Positions 1-9,548 of a stretch of DNA of 64,000 nucleotides are shown here, piece by piece. Source of the stretch: Ruegeria atlantica (GTDB lineage: Bacteria > Pseudomonadota > Alphaproteobacteria > Rhodobacterales > Rhodobacteraceae). Within the stretch, counting starts at the first letter, position 1. Each line of letters starts with the position of its first letter. Made by a program: the position numbers and the translations under genes. The notes below the pieces were generated by a model. The model did no database searches. It was not told the DNA's origin and saw only the letters and a list, made by a program, of their open reading frames with translations. The DNA is taken from assembly GCA_013032095.1 (NCBI GenBank), contig WQBJ01000001.1:372001-436000 (forward strand), in the 5' to 3' direction.

Positions 1-990
1 CGTCACCAGCACTACAAAAACCGACACGACCGAAACCGCCAGCAGTAGCTGGATGTCGTTGTTGCCAGCCGCCTGAACCAGTGCCCAGCCAAAGCCCTTA
101 TAGTTGAACAGGGTTTCGACGATCACCACACCATTCAGCAGCCATGGGAACTGCAGCATGATGACGGTAAAGGGCGCGATCAGCGCATTGCGCAGCGCGT
201 GCTTCATTACGATGTTGGTGAAGGAGACACCTTTCAGGCGCGCGGTCCGAATATACTGTGCCGTCATCACCTCGGTCATCGACGCGCGAGTCATCCGGGC
301 GATATAACCCATTCCATAAAGTGCAATGGTCAGCACCGGCAGGAAGAAGTTCTCGAAGGTCGGGTTATCCATTGCCTGCGTTGCCGTACCTTTGAACCAT
401 TTCAAGCCGACGGTAGACGAGGTGAAGATCGCGATGAAGATCACGCCCGACACATATTCCGGTGTCGCCGTGGTGACGATGGAAAATGTCGATAAAGACC
501 GATCCAACGCCGAACCTTCTCGCATCCCGGCCAATACGCCCACGAGTAGGGCAGAAGGGACCATCAGGATCAGAACCCACATCATCAGGTAACCGGTATT
601 GCCCAACCGTTTGCCAACGATTGTGCCGACCTCATCCTTGAAAACGGTCGAATAGCCCCAGTCGCCTTGCAGAATGCCACAATAGCGAGGCGTGGTTTCC
701 TCGGTCATGCCGGGGCGAGTACACGTGCCAACGAATGTGCCGTCATCCAGGGTATTGGTGAAGCCGGGCACCACCCCCAACCACTGACTATACTTAATCA
801 GTGTGGGCTGCAGGTAACCCCGATTGTCCAGCCAGGCTTCGACCTGTTCGTCGGACATCCGTTGGTTGCCCTGGGTCTTGGCCAGCTTTTCAAGGTTTGG
901 ATAGAGATTGGTCAAAAAGAAGACCACGAAAGTCAGGCACAATGCTGTCAACAGCATGACGCCAAACCGTCGGAGGATGAATAGTCCCAT
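1..990 (-). CDS. ABC transporter permease, DppB/OppB type (C-terminus cut by window edge)
   Basis: Inner-membrane permease of a peptide/nickel/opine-type ABC importer. The reading frame is open from an ATG at 988-990 to base 1, so 330 codons are visible and the C-terminus lies outside. The start reads MGLFILRRFGVMLLTALCL, the usual first membrane helix of the DppB family. A periplasmic insert with two cysteines (residues about 75-100) precedes a run of hydrophobic helices. The cytoplasmic coupling segment is visible as RTARLKGVS, followed by the RNAL motif expected of the EAA loop. It lies 136 bases downstream of the binding-protein gene on the same strand, so the two form one transport operon. 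The substrate cannot be told from the sequence. Confidence 0.9.
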   Translation of the reverse strand, partial: MGLFILRRFGVMLLTALCLTFVVFFLTNLYPNLEKLAKTQGNQRMSDEQVEAWLDNRGYLQPTLIKYSQWLGVVPGFTNTLDDGTFVGTCTRPGMTEETTPRYCGILQGDWGYSTVFKDEVGTIVGKRLGNTGYLMMWVLILMVPSALLVGVLAGMREGSALDRSLSTFSIVTTATPEYVSGVIFIAIFTSSTVGLKWFKGTATQAMDNPTFENFFLPVLTIALYGMGYIARMTRASMTEVMTAQYIRTARLKGVSFTNIVMKHALRNALIAPFTVIMLQFPWLLNGVVIVETLFNYKGFGWALVQAAGNNDIQLLLAVSVVSVFVVLVT

Positions 991-1083
991 GATGGCCCCT
1001 GTTATTCGGGTGTTCCGCAGATCATTGGACCATTGTCTGGCCTCGGACATCCGACCCCGCGTCGGCTTGTCTGCGGCTGGAAA

Positions 1084-1106
1084 GGGGCGCCTGTATCAGG
1101 CGCCCC
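1084..1106 (-). terminator. Intercistronic GC stem-loop between binding protein and permease genes
   Basis: A perfect 10-bp stem (GGGGCGCCTG / CAGGCGCCCC) with a 3-base loop sits in the gap between the binding-protein stop and the permease start. No T-run follows on the minus strand. It is therefore more likely a partial attenuator or mRNA-stabilising hairpin that keeps binding-protein expression above permease expression than a full terminator. Confidence 0.6.
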
Positions 1107-1126
1107 CGCTGATTGACTGACAGGTT

Positions 1127-2797
1127 TTAAGCTGCCCAACCCCACTTGTAGTGGTGGTGCTCGAACGAGATATGCATATCAGTTCCGACCAGCCCATCTT
1201 TCATATGGCGGTACAGCGCGCGCCAATAAGGTTGGATTGTCACGCCTTCTTCCTGGATCATAGCTTCACCCTTGGCGACCACCTCCCGTCGTTTGTCGGC
1301 GTCCGCGATTGCCAGGGCTTCGGCAAGTATGGCGTCAAACTCGGGGTTGGCCCAACCGAATTCGTTCCAAGCTTCGCCGGACTTATATGCCAGTGCCCAG
1401 ATCTGAACGCCCAAGGGGCGGTGGTTCCAGTTCGTCGAACTGTAGGGATACTTGGCCCAGTCGTTCCAGAAAGTATTGCCCGGCAGAACCGTACGCTTGA
1501 CGTTGATACCTGCGTCCCGAAGCTGAGCGGCAACCGCATCGGTCGTGTTGCGACGCCAGTCATCGTCGATCGACAGAAGTTCGTGCTCGTAGTCAGCCAT
1601 GCCAGCTTCTTCCATGAGCTTTTTCGCGGCAGCAGGATCAGCTTTCTGCTTCGGCAACTCTGCATAATCGGGGTGGATCGGTCCAACATGGTGGTTTTCG
1701 GCCGGTGCGCCGCGCCCTCCATAGCCCAGTTCAAGCAAAACTTCATTGTCCACCGCCATCTGCAGGGCTTGACGCACACGCTTGTCAGCGTAGATCTGCT
1801 TGCCGTCTACCTCGGCCAGCTGGTTCGGACGGATCACAATGGTCGCCATGGTGATCACTTCGGATTTTTCATAGCCGAGGCCGTCCATCACGTCGATGAA
1901 TTCACCCACGGATTCGTGCAGCATGTCGACTTCGTCCGATTCAAGCGCGGCCAGCCAAGCTGAGGGATCGGTGCCATAATCGGTATACTCGATGCGATCC
2001 AGCGCCGGACGACCAAAGACCTCATCGCCCCACCAGGTGTGGTCCGCATTGCGCGCCAACGAACATTTTACGCCGACTTCCAACTCTTCGATCAGATAGG
2101 GGCCGGTGCCCACATTGTTGAGCAGATCGTTCTCGTTGAATGAGCTATGGACAATTGCGGCAGGATAGTCCGACATGCCGGCAATCAAAGAGATGTCCGA
2201 AGTGGGCAGGTTCAGCTTGACGGTTGTCGGATCTACAACTTCGATCCCGCCTTCAATGGCCTGACCTGTATCCGCATCGATCAACGTCGTGAAGCGGCCG
2301 GCCATCGAGTTGGTTTCCGAACTCTTGTCACACCAACGCGCTATATTCCGTGCGACGTCGTCGGCAGTGAAGTCGTCACCATTATTCCATTTTACGCCAG
2401 GTCGGACTTTCAGCGTATAAACGGTGGCGTCGTCGTTGATTTCCCAACCTTCCAACAACATGCCACGGAAAGTACCGTCCGAGTTGTATTCGACCAGATA
2501 CTCCAGCGTGCCGCGGGTCTGGTTGCCCATTTCCGACCAGTCATATGTGCGCGGGTCTTTCAAGGCACGGACGCTCATTTGCACACGCAAGGTGCCGCCT
2601 TCTTGTTTGACGTCTTCGCCTTCGGCGCGAGCAGGAGCTGCCAATCCGATCATTCCGTACGCAGCTACGGCCGTGACACCCAAACCTGTGGCACGGGTCA
2701 GGAATTCTCGCCGACTTAGTTTGCCGTCCCGATACTCCTGAGCATGCATTTCCGCCGCCCAGTGAACCGGTCCTCCAGTGAATGTTTTATGTTTCAT
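1127..2797 (-). CDS. ABC transporter substrate-binding protein, family 5 (DppA/OppA-like)
   Basis: Periplasmic solute-binding protein (556 aa) of the same transporter as the neighbouring permease. The chosen ATG (2795-2797) follows a GGGAGAG ribosome site, and an upstream in-frame start would only add 17 unlikely residues. The N-terminus has a twin-arginine export motif, SRREFLTRA at about residues 26-34, followed by a hydrophobic stretch ending in AAPARAEG, so it is probably Tat-exported. The body has family 5 features: [20 protein letters not shown] near residue 110, and a LATGPY-like segment, here [11 protein letters not shown]. The ligand may be a peptide, an opine or another amine, which the sequence does not settle. 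The promoter should lie in the 300-base gap upstream. Confidence 0.9.
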   Translation of the reverse strand: MKHKTFTGGPVHWAAEMHAQEYRDGKLSRREFLTRATGLGVTAVAAYGMIGLAAPARAEGEDVKQEGGTLRVQMSVRALKDPRTYDWSEMGNQTRGTLEYLVEYNSDGTFRGMLLEGWEINDDATVYTLKVRPGVKWNNGDDFTADDVARNIARWCDKSSETNSMAGRFTTLIDADTGQAIEGGIEVVDPTTVKLNLPTSDISLIAGMSDYPAAIVHSSFNENDLLNNVGTGPYLIEELEVGVKCSLARNADHTWWGDEVFGRPALDRIEYTDYGTDPSAWLAALESDEVDMLHESVGEFIDVMDGLGYEKSEVITMATIVIRPNQLAEVDGKQIYADKRVRQALQMAVDNEVLLELGYGGRGAPAENHHVGPIHPDYAELPKQKADPAAAKKLMEEAGMADYEHELLSIDDDWRRNTTDAVAAQLRDAGINVKRTVLPGNTFWNDWAKYPYSSTNWNHRPLGVQIWALAYKSGEAWNEFGWANPEFDAILAEALAIADADKRREVVAKGEAMIQEEGVTIQPYWRALYRHMKDGLVGTDMHISFEHHHYKWGWAA

Positions 2798-3105
2798 GAA
2801 TGTCTCTCCCTGTGACACATTTTTTTGAAGAGGTATGGAACCGCTCAAACCAATTGGCGCCGGTCGGCAGGTTCTCGGAAGTTGTGTTGGATTCTAAACA
2901 TCCCCATGTCGCTATTCGGCCCCAGAATTCGGATGAGGTCAACGTTCGAAATCGTCATAAGTGGGACAAAAACGACATGCTCAGGGTGAGTTTACCGCTC
3001 TGGCATGGGCGGCCCCGTTGGAATTCAATGATGTATACTGTCGTAAACCGGCGAAAGCGTACTGAATTGAGAATCGTTAAGAAAACTACTTAACGTTGCA
3101 ACGTA
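2798..3105. other. Intergenic region upstream of the peptide ABC operon
   Basis: No convincing gene lies here; short frames have no recognisable protein features. It must hold the promoter of the transporter operon (minus strand). A 12-bp perfect palindrome, ACGTTGCAACGT, occupies 3093-3104, directly after the miaA stop. Its TTGCAA core resembles LacI-type or similar operators, but at about 300 bases from the transporter start its role is unclear. Confidence 0.5.
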
Positions 3106-4029
3106 TCATTTTGAGAAGTCTATGCGATTCCATTTCTGCATTCGTGCTCGGAACCAAGTGCGTTGCCGTTTGGCAAATTGGCGGGTGGATATCGTCGCGC
3201 GTTCTCTGGCTGCGTCTAGCGTCATTCGGCCGTCTAGATAAGCCATCAACTCGGGCACACCGATGGCTTTGAACGCAGGCAGCGAGGGGTCATACAGGTT
3301 ACGCATTGCCTCGACTTCTTGCAGAGCGCCGGTCTCCAACATCTGATCAAACCGGAGAGTGATACGGTTCAGAAGCCATTGTTTGTCCACGTCAAAAACG
3401 ATCGGTACGGTGTCCGCAATATCCAGAGCCGGGGGGGGCGTATCGGCTTGCCAGTCGCGCAGGCTGCGTCCGGTGGCCCTCTGAACCTCCCACGCGCGCT
3501 GAACGCGGGCACGGTTCTGAATGTCGATCCGATTCAGGGTCTCTTCATCAACACCGGCGATCAGGGTGGGCAGGTCCAATTGGTCTGCCTCGGCCCGGAT
3601 TTCAGGCGGGGTGGCAGGGATTTCGGCCATGCCTTCGGTCAGGGCTGAGAAATACAGGCCGGTGCCACCTACGATGATCGGGCGCTGATTTCCCGACAAA
3701 AGAGGCGTCACTTCGCGCACCCAATGACCGGTGGAATAGTCCTGATCATAGGAGACATGGCCATACAACAGATGCGGCGCGCGGGCTTCTTCCTCGGCTG
3801 AAGGCCGGGCAGAAATCACCCGCCAGCAATCATAAACCTGACTGGCATCCGCATTGACGATCACGCCGCCGAAGGTCTCGGCGATCTGCAAAGCCAGTGC
3901 CGATTTACCCGAAGCCGTCGGCCCGGCAATCAACACGGGTTTACTGTTGGCGAGGGGTGGCAGGCGATCCCAAACTTGCAAACTGTCTTTGTTAGCCATC
4001 TGGGCTGCCCCAATCCTCACCAACCGCAT
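3106..4029 (-). CDS. miaA: tRNA dimethylallyltransferase MiaA
   Basis: Transfers a dimethylallyl group to N6 of adenine 37 in tRNAs that read codons starting with U; this is the first step of (ms2)i6A37 synthesis. The P-loop GPTASGKS is at residues 36-43, followed by the conserved [11 protein letters not shown] segment (usually NADSMQVYR in the family) and [10 protein letters not shown]. The C-terminal part carries the tRNA-binding [12 protein letters not shown] motif. Length (307 aa) is normal. A second ATG at 3999 would remove ten residues; neither start has a strong ribosome site, so the N-terminus is uncertain. It is divergent from pyrH, 66 bases away. Confidence 0.93.
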   Translation of the reverse strand: MRLVRIGAAQMANKDSLQVWDRLPPLANSKPVLIAGPTASGKSALALQIAETFGGVIVNADASQVYDCWRVISARPSAEEEARAPHLLYGHVSYDQDYSTGHWVREVTPLLSGNQRPIIVGGTGLYFSALTEGMAEIPATPPEIRAEADQLDLPTLIAGVDEETLNRIDIQNRARVQRAWEVQRATGRSLRDWQADTPPPALDIADTVPIVFDVDKQWLLNRITLRFDQMLETGALQEVEAMRNLYDPSLPAFKAIGVPELMAYLDGRMTLDAARERATISTRQFAKRQRTWFRARMQKWNRIDFSK

Positions 4030-4095
4030 TGAACCCGCGGAGCTTTTGCTTCATTTTGCGCCGGAAAATAAACCCGTGCCAGCCCGGAGCGCAAC

Positions 4096-4848
4096 ATGAG
4101 CCTTTCCCCAACTATCGAAGCAACCGATATTCCAAAGACCAAGTACAGCCGCGTGATGCTGAAAATCTCCGGCGAAGCGCTGATGGGGGATCAGGGGTTT
4201 GGCCTTCACCCACCGACCGTTCAGCGCATCGCGCAAGAGGTCAAATCGGTGCACGATCTGGGCGTCGAAATCTGCATGGTCATCGGTGGCGGCAACATCT
4301 TCCGCGGCCTAAGCGGTTCGGCGCAGGGGATGGAGCGGACAACAGCCGACTATATGGGCATGCTGGCCACGGTGATGAACGCGTTGGGGATGCAGTCGGC
4401 ACTGGAAGAGATCGGCGTTTTCACCCGTGTCATCTCGGCAATCCGCATGGATGAGGTCTGCGAGCCCTACATCCGCCGCCGCGCCGTCCGGCACCTGGAA
4501 AAAAAGCGGGTCTGTATCTTTGCCGCCGGGACCGGCAACCCGTATTTCACCACCGACACCGCCGCGACTTTGCGTGCCAACGAAATGGCGTGCGAGGCGA
4601 TCTTCATGGGCAAGAACGGTGTAGACGGCATCTATGACAAGGACCCCAAGGCGCACGCGGACGCAGTGCGTTATGACACGGTCACCTATGACGACGTGTT
4701 GGCCAAGCGGCTGCGCGTCATGGATGCCTCGGCCATTGCATTGGCCCGCGACAATAACCTGCCGCTGATCGTCTTTGGGCTGGACGAACCTGGCGGGTTC
4801 CGGGGCATTCTGGCGGGTGAGGGCACCTATACCAAAGTTCAGGGCTAA
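4096..4848 (+). CDS. pyrH: UMP kinase PyrH
   Basis: Bacterial uridylate kinase of the amino-acid-kinase fold; it phosphorylates UMP to UDP with ATP in pyrimidine nucleotide synthesis and acts as a cytoplasmic hexamer. Visible family motifs are LKISGEAL (residues 22-29), GGGNIFRG (64-71), the [13 protein letters not shown] nucleotide/UMP site near 150 and [10 protein letters not shown] near 175. Length (250 aa) is normal. It is followed within 20 bases by a clear intrinsic terminator, so it ends its transcription unit; the frr gene often found after pyrH is not present here. Confidence 0.95.
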   Translation: MSLSPTIEATDIPKTKYSRVMLKISGEALMGDQGFGLHPPTVQRIAQEVKSVHDLGVEICMVIGGGNIFRGLSGSAQGMERTTADYMGMLATVMNALGMQSALEEIGVFTRVISAIRMDEVCEPYIRRRAVRHLEKKRVCIFAAGTGNPYFTTDTAATLRANEMACEAIFMGKNGVDGIYDKDPKAHADAVRYDTVTYDDVLAKRLRVMDASAIALARDNNLPLIVFGLDEPGGFRGILAGEGTYTKVQG

Positions 4849-4867
4849 GACTCCGATCATTTTTTTC

Positions 4868-4898
4868 AAAGCCGGGCCTTTGCGCTCGGCTTTTTTTT
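4868..4898 (+). terminator. Rho-independent terminator after pyrH
   Basis: Stem AAAGCCGGGC (4868-4877) pairs with GCTCGGCTTT (4884-4893) with one G-T pair and a 6-base loop, and runs into eight Ts. It lies 20 bases after the pyrH stop codon. Confidence 0.9.
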
Positions 4899-5009
4899 CG
4901 GTCGTGTTGCGTTCTTGACGAAGCTACGGTCTCTGGGCAATTTGGCGCCGTTCCCGCGCAACGTGGGGCTGCGGACACCCGCGGGTGTCGGCTAGGCTGG
5001 AAGACCTGC

Positions 5010-5076
5010 CATGATTTCTGAGGGTTCCGAAATCATGCTCGGGCACCTCTTGGATTTACGAGCATGATCAAGGAGG
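5010..5076 (+). promoter_or_regulatory. Leader with two mutually exclusive stem-loops before the PLP enzyme
   Basis: Three complementary segments occur just before the ribosome site. CATGATTTC (5010-5018) pairs perfectly with GAAATCATG (5029-5037). The second segment, read as ATCATGCTCG (5032-5041), also pairs perfectly over 10 bp with CGAGCATGAT (5059-5068). The middle segment cannot do both at once. The downstream pairing ends one base before the AAGGAGG ribosome site (5070-5076), so its formation could hinder translation. The repeated CATGAT half-sites could instead be binding sites for a regulator. The pairing is seen directly; function is inferred. Confidence 0.5.
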
Positions 5077-5084
5077 CACGTGCC

Positions 5085-6311
5085 ATGAGCACTCTGGATA
5101 TTAATTTCGTTCGGTCGCAGTTTCCGGCCTTTTCTGAACCCAGCCTGCAGGGGCAAGCATTCTTTGAAAATGCTGGTGGATCATACACTTGTAAGCCGGT
5201 GCTCGACCGACTGACCCGCTATTACACTCAGCGCAAGGTTCAGCCCTATGGCCCCTATGATGCCAGCCGTCTTGCGGGTGAAGAGATGGACGAGGCCCGC
5301 GCTCGCATGGCCGCGATTCTGGGCGTCGATACCGATGAGCTGAGCTTTGGGCCCTCGACCACGCAGAACACCTATGTTCTGGCGCAAGCGTTTCGTCAGT
5401 GGATGACGCCTGGCGAGGCGATCATCGTCACCAATCAGGACCACGAGGCAAACTCTGGCCCGTGGCGGCGTCTGGCTGAGGATGGCATCGAGATCCGTGA
5501 ATGGCAGATCGACTCGGAAACCGGATCACTTAACCCGCAGGACCTTGAGAACCTGCTGGATGAAAAGGTCCGTCTGGTCTGCTTCCCGCACTGTTCGAAC
5601 GTGATCGGAGAGATCAATCCCGTCACTGAAATCACCGCTATTGCCCATGCGGCTGGGGCGTTTGTTTGTGTCGATGGCGTCTCATATGCTCCGCACGGTT
5701 TCCCGAATGTCGGGCATCTGGGGCCCGATATTTACCTGTTCTCGGCCTATAAAACCTATGGCCCCCATCAGGGCTGCATGGTGATCCGGCGTACCTTGGG
5801 CGAGCTCCTGCCAAACCAGGCGCATTTTTTTAACGGCGATGTGCTGTACAAACGCTTTACCCCCGCCGGACCGGACCATGCGCAAATCGCGGCCAGTGCT
5901 GGTATGGCGGACTACGTCGATCTCCTGTGCGAACACCATTACGGACCAGAAGACGATGCGACCAAGCGCGGGGCCTTTGTACATGACCTGATGCGCAGGC
6001 AGGAGGTCGCTCTGTTGCAACCGGTGCTGGATGCGGTCAAGGATCGCAACGCTGTCCGTCTGATCGGCACCTCTGATGCCACACGCCGCGCGCCGACCGT
6101 GGCGTTGTCCCTGAACCGGAACGCCGAAGCAGTTGCAGCCGATCTGGTCGCGCACGGTATAATGGCAGGCGGAGGCGACTTCTATGCCGTGCGACCGCTG
6201 CAGGCGATGGGGGTTGATCCAGAGCACGGTGTACTGCGGGTCAGCTTTACGCACTATACGTCCCAACCGGAAATTGATCAGTTATTGAACGCTCTTGACG
6301 CCGTTTTGTGA
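5085..6311 (+). CDS. Cysteine-desulfurase-like class V aminotransferase (VC1184-type)
   Basis: PLP-dependent fold-type I enzyme of the class V aminotransferase/cysteine desulfurase group. The start ATG at 5085 is preceded by AAGGAGG at 8-base spacing, which rules out the in-frame ATG at 5064. The product is 408 aa. It shows ENAGGSY near residue 29, the HEANSGPW segment near 120, VDGVSYAPH with the PLP-ring aspartate at 197, and the Schiff-base lysine K223 in SAYKTYGPHQ. The YKTYGPH signature points to the VC1184-type subgroup rather than IscS/SufS. No Suf or Isc genes are nearby, so a housekeeping Fe-S role is not supported; substrate unknown. The stop codon overlaps the -35 box of the next promoter. 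Confidence 0.8.
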   Translation: MSTLDINFVRSQFPAFSEPSLQGQAFFENAGGSYTCKPVLDRLTRYYTQRKVQPYGPYDASRLAGEEMDEARARMAAILGVDTDELSFGPSTTQNTYVLAQAFRQWMTPGEAIIVTNQDHEANSGPWRRLAEDGIEIREWQIDSETGSLNPQDLENLLDEKVRLVCFPHCSNVIGEINPVTEITAIAHAAGAFVCVDGVSYAPHGFPNVGHLGPDIYLFSAYKTYGPHQGCMVIRRTLGELLPNQAHFFNGDVLYKRFTPAGPDHAQIAASAGMADYVDLLCEHHYGPEDDATKRGAFVHDLMRRQEVALLQPVLDAVKDRNAVRLIGTSDATRRAPTVALSLNRNAEAVAADLVAHGIMAGGGDFYAVRPLQAMGVDPEHGVLRVSFTHYTSQPEIDQLLNALDAVL

Positions 6312-6338
6312 TCCGGTTTCCGCTCGGCTTCGTAACAT
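6309..6338 (+). promoter_or_regulatory. Candidate RpoE (singlet-oxygen sigma factor) promoter for the photolyase operon
   Basis: TGATCC (6309-6314), 18 bases, then TAACAT (6333-6338), about 20 bases before the photolyase ATG. In Rhodobacter sphaeroides the RpoE-ChrR regulon has a TGATC-type -35 element and includes the photolyase phrA and the adjacent cfaA (known from the literature on that organism). The same two genes follow here in the same order. The match is seen; sigma-factor assignment is inference. Confidence 0.6.
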
Positions 6339-6358
6339 AAAAAAGCAACCGGGCGGTC

Positions 6359-7783
6359 ATGGAAAACAATCAATCACCAATCATTTTATGGTTCCGACGA
6401 GACCTGCGCCTGTCCGACCATCCTGCATTAAGCGCGGCGGCCCGAACGGGCCGTCCTATTCTGCCCGTTTTCATACTAGATGATCTCGCGCAATCGCTTG
6501 GAGCTGCGCCGAAATGGCGGCTTGGGCTAGGGCTTGAGGCGTTCGCAAAGTCGTTCGAGCAGGCAGGCGGCCGGTTGATCCTGCGTCAGGGGGACGCTCT
6601 GACCGTCTTGCAAGAGTTGATTGCGGAAACTGGCGCTACGACCGTTTATTGGTCCCGCGCTTATGATCCTGACGCCATCAATCGTGACAAGCGCATCAAG
6701 TCCACTCTGACAGAACTGGGAATTGAAGCAAAATCCTTCGCGGGCCACTTGCTATTTGAACCCTGGACCGTGGCCACAAAAACAGGTCAACCGTTCCGCG
6801 TGTTCACTCCTATGTGGCGGGCGGTTCGGGGGAGGGATGTTCCATCGCCTGAGGGTGCTCCACCTGCAATAGCTGCGCCCCGCCAATGGCCTGTTTCTGA
6901 CAACTTGGCCGATTGGAAAATGGGGGTTGCAATGAACCGGGGGGCGGAGGTCGTCACCCCATTCGTGCGTCCGGGCGAACAGGCGGCATTCGATGCTCTG
7001 CACTTGTTTTTGGACCGAATCTCAACCTATTCCGCTGATCGTGATCGTTTGGACCTAGAAGGCACATCGAACCTGTCGGAATACCTGTCCTTGGGAGAAA
7101 TTGGTCCCCGCAGCATCTGGCACGCGGTTCAGAGTGCGGCGATGAATGGAGTTCATGGTACTGATGCCTACTTGCGCCAATTGGTCTGGCGCGATTTTGC
7201 ATACCACCTGATGTACCACTCGCCCCAGCTGCTGAGTGGCAACTGGAAACCCGAGTGGGATGCCTTTCCGTGGAACACAGATGCCCACCAACCCGAGGTG
7301 GTTGCGTGGCACCGCGCTCGCACCGGTGTTCCAGCCGTCGATGCCGGGTTGCGTGAGATGTATGTGACAGGTCGGATGCACAACCGCGCCCGTATGATCG
7401 TGGCCAGCTACTTGACCAAGCATCTGATGACACACTGGAAAATCGGAATGGACTGGTTTGCGGAGTGTCTGGTCGATTGGGATCCGGCTGCAAATGCGAT
7501 GGGTTGGCAGTGGGTGGCTGGGTCCGGCCCCGACGCCGCGCCGTTCTTTCGCATCTTCAACCCAGAAACGCAGCGCGAGAAATTCGACCCTGATGCCAAT
7601 TACCTGAAACGGTGGATTGCCGAAGGGCAGGAAGCCCCGCCCGAAACGGCGCTGGCGTATTTCCGGGCCGTCCCGCGATCATGGGCGCTTGATCCTGAAG
7701 CTTCATATCCCGAACCCGTGGTCGAATTGGCCACCGGTCGGTCGCGTGCCTTGGCGGCTTATGAAGGTCGAAAAACCGGGTAA
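6359..7783 (+). CDS. phrB: Deoxyribodipyrimidine photolyase
   Basis: Light-driven repair of cyclobutane pyrimidine dimers using FAD. The N-terminal alpha/beta antenna domain begins with ILWFRRDLRLSDHPAL at residues 9-24. The C-terminal FAD domain shows TSNLSEYL near 240, YLRQLVWRDFAYH near 275, GVPAVDAGLREMYVTGRMHN (320-345) and MGWQWVAGSGPDAAPFFRIF near 400. These are the standard class I CPD photolyase signatures, and length (474 aa) is normal. It is first in a same-strand run with cfa, trgA, trgB, cysK and the MscS-like gene. The upstream RpoE-like promoter suggests induction by light-generated singlet oxygen. Confidence 0.95.
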   Translation: MENNQSPIILWFRRDLRLSDHPALSAAARTGRPILPVFILDDLAQSLGAAPKWRLGLGLEAFAKSFEQAGGRLILRQGDALTVLQELIAETGATTVYWSRAYDPDAINRDKRIKSTLTELGIEAKSFAGHLLFEPWTVATKTGQPFRVFTPMWRAVRGRDVPSPEGAPPAIAAPRQWPVSDNLADWKMGVAMNRGAEVVTPFVRPGEQAAFDALHLFLDRISTYSADRDRLDLEGTSNLSEYLSLGEIGPRSIWHAVQSAAMNGVHGTDAYLRQLVWRDFAYHLMYHSPQLLSGNWKPEWDAFPWNTDAHQPEVVAWHRARTGVPAVDAGLREMYVTGRMHNRARMIVASYLTKHLMTHWKIGMDWFAECLVDWDPAANAMGWQWVAGSGPDAAPFFRIFNPETQREKFDPDANYLKRWIAEGQEAPPETALAYFRAVPRSWALDPEASYPEPVVELATGRSRALAAYEGRKTG

Positions 7784-7852
7784 GGAACTGAAAACTTGCC
7801 AGAAACACAAACTCGGCCTAGCTTTGAACTAAGGCCGCACAGGGGAGAGCGG

Positions 7853-9061
7853 ATGATCCTGACGACAACCGAAGGGCAAAAAGACCTGCCCAGATACTTT
7901 GCTCAAGTGTTCAAGATGCTGAACCGGATGGAATCCGGTCGGATGGACATTGCCTTGCCGGATGGCCGTGTGTTCCGCTCTGAGGGTGCCAAGCCCGGAC
8001 CGGTGGCGCGGGTCGATATTCACGATCCTGACGTTTTTGCACGTTTGGTACGCGAGGGTGAACTGGGCTTTTCGGATGCGTATCTGGAAGGCGATTGGAG
8101 TACCCCCGACCTGCGCTCATTCATGGATCTTGTGCATCTGGGTACCGAAACTGTCTATGACGACTTCACTGGCAAGTTTCTGGTTCAGGCTTACGAGCGT
8201 TTGCGGTTTTGGCTGCACCGCAACCACCGGCGTCAGGCCAAGAAGAATATTTCGTACCACTACGATTTGGGGAATGACTTCTACAGCTTGTGGCTGGACG
8301 ATACGATGACCTATTCCAGCGCTCTGTTCGAGACGGGGCAGGAAAGCCTGGAAAAGGCACAAACAGCGAAATACGCAAGTCTTGTGGACGAGATGGGCGC
8401 AAAGCCCGGAGATCATATACTTGAGATCGGCTGTGGTTGGGGCGGTTTCGCTGAATATGCCGCAAAAGAGCGTGGCCTTCGGGTCACAGGTCTGACTATC
8501 AGTCAGGAACAGTTGAGGTTTGCACAGCAAAGAATTGAAAATGCTGGTCTTTCGGACCTGGTGGAGTTCAAATTACAAGACTATCGAGATGAGCAGGGCC
8601 AGTATGACGGGATCGCTTCGATTGAGATGTTCGAGGCGGTTGGACAGAAGTATTGGCCCATCTACTTCGAAACTGTGCGCGAACGTCTAAAACCCGGTGC
8701 ACAGGCCACTTTGCAAATCATCACTGTCGCGGATCATCGTTGGGAAATCTACAAGAACGGCGTTGATTTTATACAGAAATATATCTTTCCAGGTGGAATG
8801 CTTCCGGCACCTTCAGTGCTGAGACAACAGGTGACCGATGCGGGATTGAACGTGGTGAATTCACGGGAATTCGGCAAAAGCTACGATCTGACCCTGCGTC
8901 GTTGGTATGATACGTTCAACGACAAATGGGACGAAATTTCCGAAATGGGATTTGATGAGCGTTTTCGCCGCATGTGGAACTATTATTTGACCGCGTGCGG
9001 AGCAGCCTTTGACACCGGCAACTGCGATGTGACACAGATTACAATAGCAAAACCCAGTTAA
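7853..9061 (+). CDS. cfa: Cyclopropane-fatty-acyl-phospholipid synthase
   Basis: SAM-dependent methyltransferase that adds a methylene bridge to unsaturated acyl chains of membrane phospholipids. The ATG at 7853 has an AGGGGAG ribosome site; an upstream TTG in frame lacks one. The SAM site reads LEIGCGWGGFAEYAA near residue 185 and is preceded by the Cfa signature SYHYDLGNDFYSLWLD (about 140-155). Other family blocks are FEAVGQKYW and FIQKYIFPGGMLP. Length (402 aa) fits. It follows photolyase by about 70 bases, as in the Rhodobacter phrA-cfaA pair, so a membrane-protection role under photo-oxidative stress is plausible. Confidence 0.9.
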   Translation: MILTTTEGQKDLPRYFAQVFKMLNRMESGRMDIALPDGRVFRSEGAKPGPVARVDIHDPDVFARLVREGELGFSDAYLEGDWSTPDLRSFMDLVHLGTETVYDDFTGKFLVQAYERLRFWLHRNHRRQAKKNISYHYDLGNDFYSLWLDDTMTYSSALFETGQESLEKAQTAKYASLVDEMGAKPGDHILEIGCGWGGFAEYAAKERGLRVTGLTISQEQLRFAQQRIENAGLSDLVEFKLQDYRDEQGQYDGIASIEMFEAVGQKYWPIYFETVRERLKPGAQATLQIITVADHRWEIYKNGVDFIQKYIFPGGMLPAPSVLRQQVTDAGLNVVNSREFGKSYDLTLRRWYDTFNDKWDEISEMGFDERFRRMWNYYLTACGAAFDTGNCDVTQITIAKPS

Positions 9062-9077
9062 AAAACGGAAATCCCGA

Positions 9078-9518
9078 ATGCCCAGTGCTCCGCGTCTCGT
9101 TTCTGCTCTTTGTTTGTTGGTGGTGGCCTTTCTGGTCTCAAGCATGATCATCAACAACGGGGAAGACGGGAAGGATTACGGCTGGTTCACCTATGCCAAC
9201 ATGCTGATCGGATTCCTAGTTGGCTGGAAAGTAATGGGCAAACGCGTTGGCCGCGGTTGGACTGCTGCGGTCAATAATGGTTTGACGGGCATGGCCGCGA
9301 CGGTTTTCTGGTGCCTGTTTGCGCAAGGCTGCAATGAAATGTTTCGGCTGGCCATGCGCCACCGCTATGACGGCCCGTTTGAAGCTCTTATTTCAATTTT
9401 CGAGATCAGTGTTGAATACAGCAAACTCTTGCTGACGCCGGAAATTCTGTGGACTTTGGCAATCGGAGCTCTTATCGCAGGTCTTGCAGCCGAAGAGGCT
9501 GGCCGCCGCTGGCGGTAA
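9078..9518 (+). CDS. trgA: TrgA-like integral membrane protein (tellurite resistance)
   Basis: A 146-aa membrane protein with four predicted helices: residues about 6-24, 36-54, 66-88 and 125-143. Size, hydrophobic profile and position directly before a TrgB-type gene and cysK match the trgA-trgB-cysK locus of Rhodobacter sphaeroides, which was described as giving high-level tellurite resistance. The biochemical role of TrgA is not known. It starts 17 bases after cfa, so it is probably co-transcribed. The call rests mainly on gene order and topology. Confidence 0.75.
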   Translation: MPSAPRLVSALCLLVVAFLVSSMIINNGEDGKDYGWFTYANMLIGFLVGWKVMGKRVGRGWTAAVNNGLTGMAATVFWCLFAQGCNEMFRLAMRHRYDGPFEALISIFEISVEYSKLLLTPEILWTLAIGALIAGLAAEEAGRRWR

Positions 9519-9548
9519 ACCATCTGATTTAAAACGAGCTTTACTCTA

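Noticed and set aside
3093..3104. Perfect 12-bp palindrome ACGTTGCAACGT after miaA
   Set aside because: No second copy and no nearby start codon; too far from the transporter gene to claim an operator.
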